DNA of 64,000 nucleotides from Sphaerolaimus hirsutus (taxonomy: Eukaryota; Nematoda; Chromadorea; Monhysterida; Sphaerolaimidae). A program made the position numbers and the translations under genes. Each line of letters starts with the position of its first letter. Positions within the stretch are counted from its first letter, which is position 1. Positions 43,223 through 55,991 of the stretch are shown here, piece after piece. The stretch is taken from the NCBI GenBank assembly GCA_964036195.1, contig OZ038453.1, forward strand, positions 3,797,469-3,861,468, written 5' to 3'. A model generated the notes under the pieces. It had not been told where the DNA came from, made no database searches, and saw nothing but the letters and a program-made list of their open reading frames with translations.

Positions 43223-46200
43223 ATGCAGGGAAACAGTTCAATCGAGGATGAAAAGTTTTGTGGTTTGGCAAGACAGTTCAACAAGAGTACTTTGACATGG
43301 ATTTTAGCATGCACATTGATGATTTTTTCCATCTCAGGTAATTTCAATTAAAATTTAGAAGAAAACTGTAAATTGTGCTGTGAACTTGGTAAAACACTTC
43401 AGATTCACATTCTAACAACAATCAAATTTCACATGACTTGAAAGGATTATGGTTAAGTCAGACCAATCACTGCAAATCAGTTTCAATTTCAAATGAATAT
43501 ATTTATGTGTTTGCTTAAATTACCCCCGTGAATTGACCCCTCCTTCAGTTGAATTTTACTATGAGAATTTTTTAATGATTTCTGGCGCAATAATACCGCC
43601 CTCTCAAATAAGCCCCCCCCCTCGAATTACCCCCTCAAAATTTGTGGGTAAAATAATAAAAGCGCTGGCGTGTCTCGAGGACATACAGTAGTTACAAATG
43701 AAAACCACAAAATGTTAAGGCATTGAAAAAGACCACCTAATTTTCCAGGTGGCGCCCTGAACACAATTTTGCTGTGCGCCATGGCAGCCACCAAAGTTCT
43801 GTGTTCAGGTGTCAGGCAATTATTGGTCAACATTTCACTGGTGGCAATTTTGGCCTCTGGCACATGTGTAATCAAAGCTATGCTGATTTTATTGCCAGCC
43901 CTGGATGTTTTGGATGGGTGCCAAGTGACTGTTAGTTTGAAGTTTGTAGTTGTCCAGGAAGGTGGATTTTGAAAGCTGATTGGGACCTTATTTTTACAAA
44001 AAAATATCATTTAATCTAGGCATACTGCCTTTTTAATGGACATAATTGATAAAGAACTGTTTGAATATAGAAAGAGTGCAAAATTGCACTTGCCTCAGTC
44101 GGGAATCGAACCCGCACCTCTCGTATAGAACACGAGTGCCCTAACCACTAGACTACAGAGGCGGCTGGGCTCTTCACGTTTAGGGGGTGACATGCTGCGG
44201 CAGCGATGCCCTTAACAATATCCTGGATTTCACCCAAGAATTTTGAGGAATTGCATAAATGTGACACCAAAATAAATATTTGTCAGTGTTTTTGGCCAGA
44301 AAATTCCTCTCAAATAACTCACAATTTTTTCACAGACCAACAGAAAACAGTGTGCTACTTTGGATGCTCCAATGCTGATTTGTGTGTTCATGTTCTCAGC
44401 AGCAATGGTAGTTTTACCTTTGGAGAGGCTTGCAGCCACACCAAGGAAGCCAAATGTTGTTGTGTCTGAGACAAAGGCCACAAAGGTAGGTACCAGATTT
44501 GGAAAAGCAGATTTATGCTTAGCCAAAATAATTGTGTGTTTAAAATTACTCATTCCTTATAAGGTTTGGGTCTGAGATATGGTGATTTTGTGTTGAGCTT
44601 GTGACTGGTTACCAGCTTTGGTCACAAAATGAATTATGTTAGAGTGTTGTGTTGCCTCTGTTTGAGCAATTTTTCATCAATTTAAAACAAGTTTTGAGAA
44701 GTGGCATGACAAATTCAGCCAAGCTGCATTCAGTTAGCTTGAAATACTCCCAATAATCAAAACTACCTGAGCAAAACTTCCAGAAGATGGTGTTTTGAGT
44801 AAACATATTTTTCTAAATTCTCTGTATCTTATCAAATACATTTAGATTTGATAATTAAACCTAGCTATCCCTCACAGACTAGCATATATTACAACATTGG
44901 CTGTTGGGTGGCTACATGTGTGACTCTATCAATATCACTGCTCATAGTTTACACATCACCAAATGATAGGGATTTTATCATTTATTGCACAGGTGTCCTG
45001 GCAGTAGGTAAATACATTTTTATATTTATGTTCCATATCCCTCTGAAAAAGCCAGAGGAAGGTGTTTTGCGACTTTTGGATATGCATTTGGATTTGAAAG
45101 CTTTACTGTATTTATTTGAAGTCCCCCACTTGAAAAATTTCTCACTCAAAAAGTTTGGGATCAATTTAACAGCATGTATGTATACCTTTCTGCTGTTAAT
45201 TAATTCTTTTTGGTGCAGTAGTTGAAAAAATAAATGTAATACTATTCAAATTTAAAGTACCGTATTTACTAGAATAATTCCCCCCACTTGAATAATTCCC
45301 CCCCTCGAATAGTTCCACCCTGTTAGACAAGTGATGAAAAAATAATTCCCCCACTTGAAAAATTCCCCCCCCCCCTAAATGATGGAGAAAGTTAATGCAC
45401 ATATCTTTTAAAAATAATAGATGAAGTTTAACCAAGCAAAATAGCTGTGTCTGGTTTGAATCATCGAGTGCAAATGCAGCACTACCGGTGTGCAAAAATG
45501 CAATGGAATGTGCACTAGCAACGGGGACCAGGACAAAATGTCTACATAGTGTCACAGATACATGCTTGAAAATTGTATGGAAATAATAATTCTCCCACTT
45601 GATTAATTCCCCCCCCCCCCTCAAATAGTTCCCCCCTCAAAAATGTCTGACAAAAAATAATTCCCCGGGGGGATTATTCGAGTAAATACGGTACATATTG
45701 AGCATTTGGCGGAATTTACACGTTTTGAAGAAAAAATATTTTCAAACACTAAAATGCACTTTCAGGAAATCCACTAGCAATTATTCTGAGAATAATAATG
45801 TTGACAAACATTGTACTGATGTTTATATTTTTCGCATACACAAGACGCTTGAATATGAAACATTATGAAAGGAAATTTGGAAATGTGGCAGTGATGTCAA
45901 AAAGTGGAAAAGTTGTCACAGTCGAAGGCTGCAGTCAACCATTGGAAAATCGAATTGTTTTGAAGAGAAATATTGATATTCTGGATGCTTTTTTCCAATC
46001 TCTAGTGGTTAGGATTTTGATTCAATTTTGATACTATAGACATTATAAAGCATTTTAAGGCAATTTGATTTTTTTCCAGGCGTATGCAATAAGTTGGATC
46101 CTTATTTTATTCATCACAATATTCACTGTAAACACATTTGGAGGTAAGTTTATGCTGCATTAATGGGATATGAGATAGTGGGAAGTTGTTTTTGACATTG

Positions 46201-48167
46201 TTACACTTTTACTTATATGCCAGTAGCTACAGGGGAATCTATTATATCTCAACTGAGAACAGAGAACCAAAAATGTTGTGTTTTCTATTATCACAGAATA
46301 TTGCCTTTGCTGTGGTGTGAATGTGATTTCAAGAAGGGAAATATCAGAAAAATCTACTCAAGTATCAATACTGTTTCATTCTTTTCAAAGGACCTTCACA
46401 TTCTATGTCTGATAATTTGGCACTTAGAATAAGCATCCTCAAATTATCATAATTTTTTTATGGAAATGACACAGATGACAAATTGACAGCAGCCCAAATA
46501 GGATTGGCCCAACAAAATGTTCAAGCATTGTTTAACAATGTACATGTAATTGTGTTGGCTTGAAGTATGTTAAAAATATTACACATTTTTGTTGTTGTTT
46601 TTATACAGGTTGTACAGAGTAGTGATGTAAAGGCACCGGGGCACCGGTGCCCCGGTGCTGGGCACCGAAGGGCACCAGCACCGGTGCTGGTGCGGTGCCA
46701 TTGCAATCTTCAGAGGTGCCATGCCGGTGCCGGTTCCATTTTTTTCAGAATAGCACCGGTGCCGGTGCGGTGCGGTGCCATTTTTTTGCCGGTGCCAAAG
46801 GTGCTAGCACCAGGGCCAAAGTAAAAGGCACCGGAAAGGCACCGGCCAAGGCTTCATGTGCTGTGCAATTTTGTCAATACTATGTGCTTATTCATATTTC
46901 AAAAAACAGCGATATATTTACCCAACCGTTTTTGCCTATTTTGTAAACCTCCCATCAAATAAATATACCTACTGTGAAATCCATTATACCCGATACGTGA
47001 TCTGACGAGTGAATCCAAAATTTTGTTGAATTTTAAATCATTTTTATATTTTATATTTATCTTACGTTTTTGTTCAAAATTTGTTGTCAGTTTATGACAG
47101 AGATAGTTCCATTCTCTGTACAGCAACGACTCCGATCAGTAGACAATAGTGGCTATGGACATTGTAGTGAATTAAATATTTTATCTTTCATTAGTAATCA
47201 TTGTAATTGCTTCAAGAAAGTGATTGCCACATCATTCTGATCATTTTAAGTGCTCAACCATCAAAATCGGTTAAAAATTCATGGAAATATGCACTTCCAA
47301 AGGTGAGACCACTGAGAAACTGCCCGATATTTCCTTCAGAAATTCCAGCCCGGTGCGGTGCCTTTCGGTGCTAGCACCGGCAACCCGCCGGTGCCTTTCG
47401 GTGCCGGTGCCATTTTTTACAAAAGGCACCGGTGCCGGTGCGGTGCGGTGCCATTTTCTGGCCGGTGCCCCAGGGTGCCAGGTGCCCTTTTCATGCGTTG
47501 GCAAAGGTGCCGGTGCGGTGCGGTGCCATTTTTCCCGGTGCCTTTAACATCACTAGTACAGAGTAGCATGGAGTGGCACAAGTGCCATAACAGTGTTTTT
47601 CTGCCACTAAAATTTGCCAGTTTTTTCACTTGGTGTACCAGTGACCAGTACCTGCCCAAACAACTTCAGCTGGCTGGGGGCACCTGCTTATGGCTACTTG
47701 TCACCTTTTTCACAGCATTTGTATACTATTTTTATTTAAATCTGTATATTTCTATTTTGCATTTTGTAATAAATTTGCATACACACTTCTTAAGCAATCC
47801 ACACAAACAGTGCAAACATACCCAAACACTGCACAATCACTGAAAGAATAAATCTGGTGATAAATGCCACAATACATGCAGGTCAAAACTTTACCATTGG
47901 GCCACACTGGCAGTGCATTCCCTGTGGCCTCCAAAAGTCACTTTGACAGTGACCCACCAAAATGACACCAGCAAAAGCCAATCCCAAGATCATCAGAATT
48001 GGATACATTCGCCAAACCAGCTAAATGTGTCTGATCAGAATGAAAAATCTATCTCGGTGGTGCCACATGCATCAGTGTCTAATGACATTTGTGTGATAGA
48101 TTTGCATGGGCACTTTAATGAAATGAATTTTAGAATGAGCCAGTTGGGTCAAATGTGGCAGAATTAA
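43223..48167 (+). CDS. Seven-transmembrane nematode chemoreceptor-like protein, copy A, C-terminus broken
   Basis: Exons: 43223-43337, 43749-43930, 44336-44485, 44878-45007, 45766-46007, 46080-46143, 46475-46564, 47882-48167. Exons 2, 3, 5 and 6 match copy B in length. Hydrophobic segments follow the order of a 7TM receptor. Marks include C..TLDAPML before helix 3, LPLERLAATP at its inner end, and PLENRIVLKRNIDIL before helix 6, which resembles the L-Q-x-EN motif of nematode Sra/Srab/Sre receptors. Relative to copy B, exon 7 lacks 16 nt (GCAAGAAGTGCACCTC), which brings a TGA into frame at 46561-46563 and ends the protein at about 323 residues, just after helix 7 begins. Exon 8 is still open and homologous to copy B, so the loss looks recent. 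Expected site: sensory cell membrane. Confidence 0.75.
44092..44162 (-). tRNA. tRNA-Arg (UCU)-like gene
   Basis: Read on the minus strand, 71 nt fold as a cloverleaf: acceptor GCCTCTG/CTGAGGC with one T-T mismatch, D-arm with TAGTCTAGTGGTTAGGGC (A box), anticodon stem CTCGT/ACGAG with loop GTTCTAT, and T-arm CGGG TTCGATT CCCG (B box). Anticodon TCT. The acceptor mismatch and a 4-bp T stem leave open a tRNA-derived pseudogene. It lies in intron 2 of receptor copy A, opposite strand. Confidence 0.7.
45260..45691. mobile_element. MITE, CCGTATTTACTAGAATAATTCC subtype
   Basis: Left end CCGTATTTACTAGAATAATT, right end AATTATTCGAGTAAATACGG-like (45670-45691), flanked by TA. It lies in intron 4 of receptor copy A and is absent from copy B, so it inserted after the duplication (or copy B lost it). 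Confidence 0.65.
46620..47555. mobile_element. hAT-like MITE with GGCACC arms, TSD GTACAGAG
   Basis: Ends TAGTGATGTAAAGGCACCGG and CGGTGCCTTTAACATCACTA. Perfect duplication GTACAGAG at 46612-46619 and 47556-47563. The arms are GGCACCGGTGCC arrays; the middle contains a non-coding piece whose inverted copy is at 49125-49241. In intron 7 of receptor copy A. Confidence 0.88.
47564..47843 (+). other. Open frame with a hydrophobic segment, unassigned
   Basis: The frame reads SSMEWHKCHNSVFLPL and later GGTCLWLLVTFFTAFVYYFY, a credible membrane helix preceded by a Cys-containing loop. It sits in the last intron of receptor copy A and has no counterpart in copy B. It may be an alternative terminal exon, a fragment of another gene, or chance. 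Confidence 0.25.
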
Positions 48168-48277
48168 TAGCCTGCTTGAAAATATTTGATTTCTTTTGAT
48201 GATTGGAGGAATACTGTGGGTATTCAATGTGTTATTAATGGTTAATCATGTTTGTGAGATAAGGAAGGATTTGGATA

Positions 48278-48520
48278 CCGTATTTCCTCGAATTACCCCC
48301 CGGGGGTTTATTTTTTCAGAGTGACAATTTTGACAGAAAAACGTGAAAAATGCAACAATAACCACCATTTCTAAGTTTTTACAGCCTTTTATAATAATGT
48401 AGATGGTATAAACGATGTTCAAACATAACACAGTAAGTATTTTGAACGTCTGTTATGCATTTCCCGGACCACAAATACATAGTGCCCACTTTGAGGGGGG
48501 GGTATTTCGAGGAAATACGG
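48278..48520. mobile_element. MITE, CCGTATTTCC family
   Basis: Ends CCGTATTTCCTCGAA and TTCGAGGAAATACGG, flanked by TA on both sides. Closely related to 56516-56782. Confidence 0.75.
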
Positions 48521-48705
48521 TATATTCTTACAAATGTGTTATTTTCATTAACATTGGGGCAAGGGACACTACTTTATACTTTTATGACATATATTTCCAT
48601 GGAAACATTCATAGATACATACCCCTACTTCCTATTTCTGAAAAAGTTTTTATATTATCTATTCATTTAGATCTGTGTTATCCATTCTATTGGCTTGATG
48701 CATAT

Positions 48706-49122
48706 AGGGCCGTATCCAGGGGGGCGGGGGGGGGGGGGGCTGCAGCCCCCCCCCCTTCCCGAAGCGAGACCAGAAAGTGACCGGAAAATGCGACTTTTTC
48801 AACGTCAGCGTCATAAATTTTGCGCGCAAGCGCGCATTCTTCACCAGACATCAGGTATTGTCATCAGATTTGCTCCATGTGGCCGCAAATCGCTATAAAT
48901 ACACTCAATGTTGAACTGTTCGCTGTTTTGTATGTATATTTACATACATTTACAGCATTGCATGGCACTGGCGCCAACGCCAATGGCGCCATGGCGTGGC
49001 GCCTACTAATGGCGCCAGCGCCATGGCGCCATTCAGCCACTATGTAGCTAAAATTTTCGGGGGGGGGGGCTGCGGCCTCCGTAAACAAGCAGCCCCCCGC
49101 TCAAAAATCCTGGATACGTCCC
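48706..49122. mobile_element. hAT-like element with AGGGCCGTATCCAGG end, nested GGCGCC MITE
   Basis: Left GGGCCGTATCCAGGGGGGC, right CCTGGATACGTCCCT, inverted with mismatches, each followed inward by G/C homopolymers. 48960-49045 is a diverged GGCGCC-arm MITE. Confidence 0.55.
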
Positions 49123-49124
49123 TG

Positions 49125-49241
49125 ATTACAATGATTACAAATGAAAGATAAAATATTTAATTCACTGCAATGTCCATAGCCACTACTGTCTACTGATCGG
49201 AATCGTTGCTTTACAGAGAATGGAACTATCTCTGTCATAAA
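49125..49241 (-). repeat. Inverted copy of 47090-47215
   Basis: The complement of GACAATAGTGGCTATGGACA and TTAAATATTTTATCTTTCAT (47140-47200) is found here. The repeat is cut at 49241 by a CAGAGTTG hAT-like end. Confidence 0.6.
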
Positions 49242-49735
49242 CCAGAGTTGCGAAAGCGTATTTACGCTTACCCGAAATACCCGGGTAAATGGGTATTTAT
49301 ACTTACGCTTACGCTTACGCTTTCGTAAAATACCCATACGCTTTTTTACGCTTTCCCAGCCGAATTACCCGGGTACTGAAAGCATAAAAAAAGTTTCACA
49401 CGGTCCAGTTTTATGCTTTTGAAATAGTGGGTGACATGCAAAATTTTTTTGGGGGGTGTATAATTTTTTTCGATTTGTCTCAAATGTGGCATGTGTGTAC
49501 TCCTTCGTTTACTGAGTACACATGCCAAAATTCAGACAAATCGTAAAAAAAACTATACACCCCCCAAAAAAAATTTGCATCAGCGCATGTCACAATCTCG
49601 CAAAAATATTGTGCATGCTAATTTGGTGATAATTCACCTAATTAACATGCAAACATCCCATACACGCCAATTATTCATTTTTGAAAAAAATTATTTTTTG
49701 CCGGGTCCCGGTCCCCGGCCGGGACCTGTGTAAAT
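49242..49735. mobile_element. Truncated CAGAGTTG hAT-like end fused to a truncated foldback element
   Basis: 49243-49431 matches the left part of the family copy at 6590. 49432-49735 matches the foldback element of 2728-3337 (GGGGGGTGTATAATTTTTTT; CCGGTCCCCGGCCGGGACC) but lacks its left outer arm. Confidence 0.65.
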
Positions 49736-49959
49736 AGCCCATGTATTTTTTGTAGCAGCAAAAACAAATACTTATGTGGTAACAGCAGTAGGGCTGTAAA
49801 ACATAAAGATGTATTCAAACGTCAGACCAAAAATTTGAAAATGCAACAAATTGATGCAAAAAAAATGAAAAGTAATAAAAAAGATGCGAAAATTAAATTC
49901 GAAAATCCAAAAACTATTTTCAGGAAAAATCCAAAAATTCAAAAATTCATTTTTTTTGA

Positions 49960-50190
49960 ATGGGGTGACATTAGGGAAGGGTTTATGTGTAGGTATATAA
50001 AGTTATATATGTCTATAAACACATATACGTATAGGTATTTATGTAATTGTTTGATTTTTCTACGTCTGAGTATGGGGAATTTCCAAAAATTTCTGGCGAA
50101 ATAATACACCCCCCCCTCGAATTATCTCCCCCTCAAATTTTGCTGGCGAAATAATGAACCCCCTGGGGGTATTTCGAGGTAAAACGGTGG
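49960..50190. repeat. Truncated CCGTATTTCC-family MITE
   Basis: TCTACGTCTGAGTATGGGGA and AATTTCTGGCGAAATAATA are shared with 39560-39620. Right end GAGGTAAAACGG. Left end missing. Confidence 0.55.
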
Positions 50191-50239
50191 ATTTATTTGC
50201 TTGTGCATCGATCCACACAAATAAAATTATGATTGTAAT

Positions 50240-50351
50240 TAGTGATGGAATGGTGCCATGGCGCTGGCGCCATTTGATGGCGTCAAAGGGCGCCACGCCA
50301 TGGCTCCATTGGCGCTTGGCGCACTTTTTCCGTGGCGCTTTTCCATCACTG
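50240..50351. mobile_element. Small hAT-like MITE, GGCGCC arms, TSD ATTGTAAT
   Basis: Ends TAGTGATGG and CCATCACTG (last base changed). Perfect duplication ATTGTAAT at 50232-50239 and 50352-50359. At 112 bp it is the shortest intact family member here. Between it and the next gene (50352-50704) nothing was recognised. Confidence 0.82.
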
Positions 50352-50704
50352 ATTGTAATTCTGCCTTTTCTGGGATTACATCCCTTCCCATCCCAATCTT
50401 GTATTGCTTAATTGGTTATTTTCAAAAACAAGAATTCAATAGATAGCCAGTGCATTTGCACAGCACATTCATTAGCATTGTGATTTGTGTGGAAAAAATG
50501 GTCAAGGATGGTGCATATAATGGTGCCTTGGTTTAACCATTATGGTCTTATGAGCAATAAGCTTATTAGTTCAGAATCAACAAATGAATGATTAAAAAAT
50601 TGAGTTATCTTGTGAAAACAATAAAATAAGAATTTGCACAGTTAAAAAATGTAGGAAGACTATTTTCTTCAAAAGATACTTTATTGGGATTTAAATCTAT
50701 TCAA

Positions 50705-53700
50705 ATGGATGCAAACAGTTCAGCTGACAGTGAAGCATTATTTTGTGAAGCAGCAAGGGAGTTTAGTAAGAGTGCTCTGACAAGCACATTCGCATGCACA
50801 TTGTTGCTGCTTTCTGTTACAGGTAAACATTGATTGCGATTTTTTCAGTCAAAAGTACTTTTACACATACCATACTTAAGTAAAAAATTTTAAAATGATT
50901 TTTTTGCAGTTCTTAGTCAAAAGAAGTTTAACCTATTCCTGGGCAAAACAATTGGGCAAAAATCTACTTATTTTCCTTGTTTCAAGCAATAAATTCAAAA
51001 GAATTTTCCATTTACATATGCTTTGAAAAAAGTTCAATACTCTTCAGAACTTTTGCATGCAGGTGGCACTCTCAATGGCTTTCTACTGTGTGGTCTGACA
51101 ACAACAAAGGTGCTCTGCTCTGGTGTGAGAAAATTACTGGCAAATGCCTCAGTGGCAACAATTTTGTCCTCTAGTGCAGGCGTACTCAAAGCAGTACTGG
51201 TTCTATTGCCAGCCATGAATATTTTGGATGGATGCCAAGTGACTGTAAGTTTGGGAGCTTTCAATTTTGACCTAGGATGTGCATTGTGGCAGTGGAACTT
51301 GAACAGTGCATGAAGTTACTGCTAGCTACCACGTTACTTTTTGTCAACAGCCCAGAATAGCTACATTGGTATTTTATTCAATAGTTAAATTTTTCACAAA
51401 TAAAGAAGTGTAATGACACCAAATTAAGTAATCAAAAGATCAACTTATCTTAACTGCAACTTCAATCTCTATTTACAGACCAACAGAAAACAGTGTGTCA
51501 CACTGGATGCACCAATGCTGGTTTACGCATATCTTTTTGCAGCAACAATGTTTGTTTTGCCACTTGAAAGGTACTCTGCAACACCAAAACTACCACAGAT
51601 AGTGATATCTGAGACCAAAATAACAAAGGTCGTTTTCAGACACCTTCAACATTTGTGTAAAATCTTCAATGTATAACTTATTGACCCATGAAAAAATATA
51701 TGGGTCATAGGGTACTAAGTGTCATGGTTCTTTTCACTTTGGGCACTACTGCCAGTTTCCAGTACCATAGTGCTTTTACATGACTACTCACTTTAAGATC
51801 ATATTTCATTATTTCTGCAAGTAAAAAAATATAAGTGACTCACCTTTCACTCTAAAAAATACATTATTTTGGCAAAATGGCACTAGATGTTTTTACACAG
51901 ACAAGCATGTATTACAACATTGGTTCATGGATGGTTGCATATTTTGCGTTCGCAATATCAATGTTTGCAGTTTATACATCATCCAATGATATGGCAATAA
52001 TTTATTGCACTGGGATCCTGGCAATAGGTAAAAAATTTCAGTATTTCAGTTTTGAAGAAAAAATATTTTCAAACACTAAAATGCACTTTCAGGAAATCCA
52101 CTAGCAATTATTCTGAGAATAATAATGTTGACAAACATTGTACTGATGTTTATATTTTTCGCATACACAAGACGCTTGAATATGAAACATTATGAAAAGA
52201 AATTTGGAAATGTGCCAGTGTTGTCAAAAAGTGGTAAAGTTGTCACTATTGGAGCTCTCAGTCAACCATTGGAAAACAGGATTGTTTTGAAGAGAAACAT
52301 AGACATTTTGGATGCAGTTTTCCTGTCAATTCTGGTGAAAAAAGTTTCCTGCAGAACAAGGAATTTAAATTTTGTAAAAAATCATAAATAATTCATATAA
52401 TGTTTGTGCTTACACAGTTCCAGCAAGTCACATTCATAATACTGTCAAACAATGTTGCAAATTCCAAAATGATACACTGTTCACACATTGCACTGAAGTC
52501 TTTAAAAACTGTGCTTAACACTATTATCATACAAATACAGCTGTGCAATTCCTCTTTGTGTGTACTGACTGATTTAGTTGACAAATACATTCAAATAAAA
52601 TGTTGCTGCTGAATGCACATGCTGAAAAAATGCACAAGTATAATTCAGTTGACACAACTGTGTAATAGATGTTGCATACTGTTCACCTCATTGTAATTTC
52701 AGGCTTATGCTGTGACCTGGGTGATAATCATATTCATAGCAATATTTACTGTGAAAACATTTGGAGGTAAGCAAACAACACCAGTAAATTTCAATTTGAG
52801 TTTAATATATACATTATACAATATAACACAATTTGATGTGGAGAAATAGCATAATTTATGGAATTGCTTTTCTGATTTCGAAGAGAAGTGCCTCACCAAT
52901 CATCTGATGTTACCATTATAAATAAGTTTCATTTAAAAAATGCAGCAACCTTAAATATAAACAGCTTTGCTTTCACATGTTTGGTCCATGTTACACACAC
53001 CACATAAAAATTGTTGTAATTATAATCTGACAAACCTTCAGTTTATCATAAAAATCACGTTTTTATAACAACAGAAGACAAAGTGACAGCAGCCCAAATA
53101 GGATTGGCCCAACAGACTGTTCAGGCATTGTATAACAATGTACATGGAATCGTGTTGGCTGCAAGAAGTGCACCTCTGAAGTGTGTAAAATTATGTTGAA
53201 AATAGATGCTTGATTTTAGCTGTGTTGTGATAATGAATTGAAGATTGAGCTACACTTTTACATTTTTCTGGCGGTATGCTTCAATACTGGTGGATAAGTT
53301 GATAATTTGACAAGTGGAGAAGCAAAAAAAGAACATTTCAGACATGAGAAGTAAAAAGTTAAAACTGAAAGTATAAGTCAGAAGTAAAAAGAAAAATTGA
53401 AAGGTTACAGTTTCCATTTTAATTTTCTTGTTTCATATTTGGCGCTGATTTTCAATTTTGTAATGGATGTCATATCTCCAGCAGTGGGAGTGTAAAATTA
53501 TGAAATCTGAGGGGGGTAACCCACACAACCATATTTTCAACACCTGGGGGCTACAGCGAATCGCTACAATGTAAGTTGCTGCAGCATGCATTCCCACCAG
53601 TGGACTTTGTATAGTATAAGAATGTTGGCACACTTCTACACCGCCACAGCTGGAGATATGGCAGAAAAATAAATTGAAAATTGATGCCGAACTTCATGTG

Positions 53701-53951
53701 GAACTAGTTTACAAAGACGATAAATCCAAATAACTGATACAACCCCCTCCCACCATAGGGCAAAACTCTACCACTGGGCCACACTGGCACTGTACTCCCT
53801 ATGGCCCTCAAAGGTCACATTGAAGGTGACCCCTCAAAATGACACAAGCAAAAATCTACCTCAGGATGCCCAGATTAATTCATTAAATTTAAACCAGCAA
53901 AATGTGTGTGGCCCCACTCAAAATACAATGTCAATGGTGCCACTTGCATGA
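50705..53951 (+). CDS. Seven-transmembrane nematode chemoreceptor-like protein, copy B
   Basis: Exons: 50705-50822, 51063-51244, 51479-51628, 51901-52027, 52093-52334, 52703-52766, 53075-53180, 53759-53951. All phases agree and give 393 residues. N-terminus MDANSSADSEALFCEAAREF is outside, with an NSS glycosylation site. Seven hydrophobic segments follow; the conserved marks are CVTLDAPML, LPLERYSATP, NMKHYEKKFG and LSQPLENRIVLKRNIDIL, then the C-terminal YHWATLALYSLWPSKV after helix 7. The residues LERxxAT and L-Q-x-EN point to the nematode Sra/Srab/Sre superfamily of chemosensory receptors; this is by motif memory, not alignment. Tandem with copy A, same strand. Its tail ends at a TGA (53949) about 35 residues earlier than the homologous frame in copy A's exon 8. 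Confidence 0.78.
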
Positions 53952-54680
53952 ATGTGTTAACAGAGATGCATTAATCAGTGTGATACAACAAGAGCAGGCA
54001 ATGAAATGAATTTAACAAATCAATAAATTGGATTTATGTGGCAGAATTAGGGGCTGTAGAGCTTGGAGTTCCAGGGATGCTGTTTGGGGTAGATTGTAAT
54101 GATTTTGACTGGTGATTGTGACATGCTAATGTTTTGTAGATGGATATTACTTAATATCCAGGATTTTTTATCAGTGGTGTTTGTTTTTGCAGCCCCACAA
54201 ATGGGGGGGCTGAGCCCCCCCCCCCCCCCCCCGAAAACAAAAAAAAAATTTTACCCATTGTGACAGAATGGTAAAATGGTGCAGGTGCCATTTGTAACCC
54301 ATCCAATTTTAAATTTAAAAGTTAAGAGGAATGTTGAAACTGAGGAGGACAGAAAAAAATTAAAACTAAAAAGAAAGTTGAGAGACCAATAGAAAATTAC
54401 AAAACATAATGTGATAGAAAACTTTACACTAAACTTTACTTTTCATTTTTAGTTCACTCTTAACCTGTCATTTGTCAAATTACTTGTCATTTAACTATTA
54501 TTTGTGTAGAATTTGAATAAAAATAAACCATACTTTGTGAACTCAGTTGATAGAAACATGCTTGAAAATTTCGATCAGATAGTAATTCATCCCATTCTAA
54601 AGTTAAAAGTGAAGAGTAATGCATAGTTGTTTAAACGTATTTACATTTACACAAAAAGTACGTATACTCGAGTACTGAGA
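53952..54680 (+). other. 3' flank of receptor copy B
   Basis: Continues homologous to sequence after copy A for about 100 bp (to TATGTGGCAGAATTAG). AATAAA words near 54514-54525 are candidate polyadenylation signals. 54195-54235 is a G/C homopolymer hairpin. 54622 onward is the left end of a CAGAGTTG-family hAT-like element (CATAGTTGTTTAAACG) with no right end found. Confidence 0.45.
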
Positions 54681-55057
54681 TCCGTATTTCCTCGAAATAC
54701 CCCCAGAGGGTTTATTTTTTCAGAGTGACATTTTTGAGGGGGGTTAAACGACGGGGGTATTTCGAGGGGGGAGTTTCTTATTTCGCCAGAAATTTTTTGA
54801 AATCCCAGTACTAAATTGTTGTCTGTAACGTACACAGACGTCAAAAAATGAAACAAAAACCGCCATTTATAAGATCTATAGGCTTTATGTACGTAGACGG
54901 TATAAACCATGTTCTAACATAACACAGTCATTGTTTTTCACGTGTGTTGTACGTTTCCTGGATCACAAACCGTAGCTTTTGTCATTTATGTTCTCTATAC
55001 ACTATATTTGGGGGGTATTTCGAGGGGGGGGGGGGGGTATATCAAGGAAATACAGTA
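54681..55057. mobile_element. MITE, CCGTATTTCC family
   Basis: Ends CCGTATTTCCTCGAAATACC and TATCAAGGAAATACAG; the outer TA duplication has decayed. Interior shares AACGTACACAGACGTCAAAA with 55538-55991. Confidence 0.65.
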
Positions 55058-55537
55058 AATACGTTTACATATACTTTGAAAAAAGTAGCTGTACTCGCTT
55101 TACGTACTTTTTGAAAGTACTCGTCTACAGAAAACGTATTTCAGATAGGCTTTGTTATAGGCTTTTCAAGGCATAGTTGGGAAAAAGGGAGAAACAAGTT
55201 AAATAACAGTTTTTTTACAAAAATAGCGTAAGATACGCAAATAACACGCGGACTACCTAGTGTATTTGAAGCTTAAAATGGTGAAAAAAGGTATGAAGAT
55301 TAGTTATTGTGAGTGAAAATTGGGTCGAATCCCTAAAAAAATACTCACTTTTACGTTTTCTGGGGGGAAAAGTATTTTACTCATGTTTACTGATGAGTAA
55401 AAGTAAAAAAATAATACTTTTCTGTACTCAGGGGGTGAGTAAAAAATATATACCTACTTTACGTTTCCGTATACTTTGAAAATAGTTCGGTACTTTTAAC
55501 GGAGTAAAGTTATGCTTATTATCATAAAATAAAAATA

Positions 55538-55991
55538 CCGTATTTCCTCGAAATACCCCCCGGGGGGTGATTGTTTCATAGTGGTCCCGAGAGGGGGGGG
55601 GGGTTAAACGAGGGGGGGGGGTATTTCGAGGGGGGGGGGTTATTGTTTCACAAGAAAAATTTTCAAATCCCAGTACGAAATTGTCTTCTGAAACGTACGC
55701 AGACGTCAAAAAATACAACAAAAACCGCCATTTATAAGGTTATGTAGACTAATATTAGTATGTAGACGGTATAAACACTGTTCTAACGTGATTACGACAT
55801 TGTTTTAACGTGTGTTCTGCACTACGCAGAACACAAACTGCAGTATTTGTCATGTACGTTCTCTTTACACTCAATCTGGGGGGGGGGTATTTCGAGGGGG
55901 GGGGTGATTGTTTCATAGTGGTCTCGAGAGGGGGGGGGTCAAACGAGGGGGGGGGTATTTCGAGGGGGGGGGGTATTTCGAGGAAATACGG
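55538..55991. mobile_element. MITE, CCGTATTTCC family
   Basis: Ends CCGTATTTCCTCGAAATACC and TATTTCGAGGAAATACGG, flanked by TA. Long G-runs. Confidence 0.75.
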
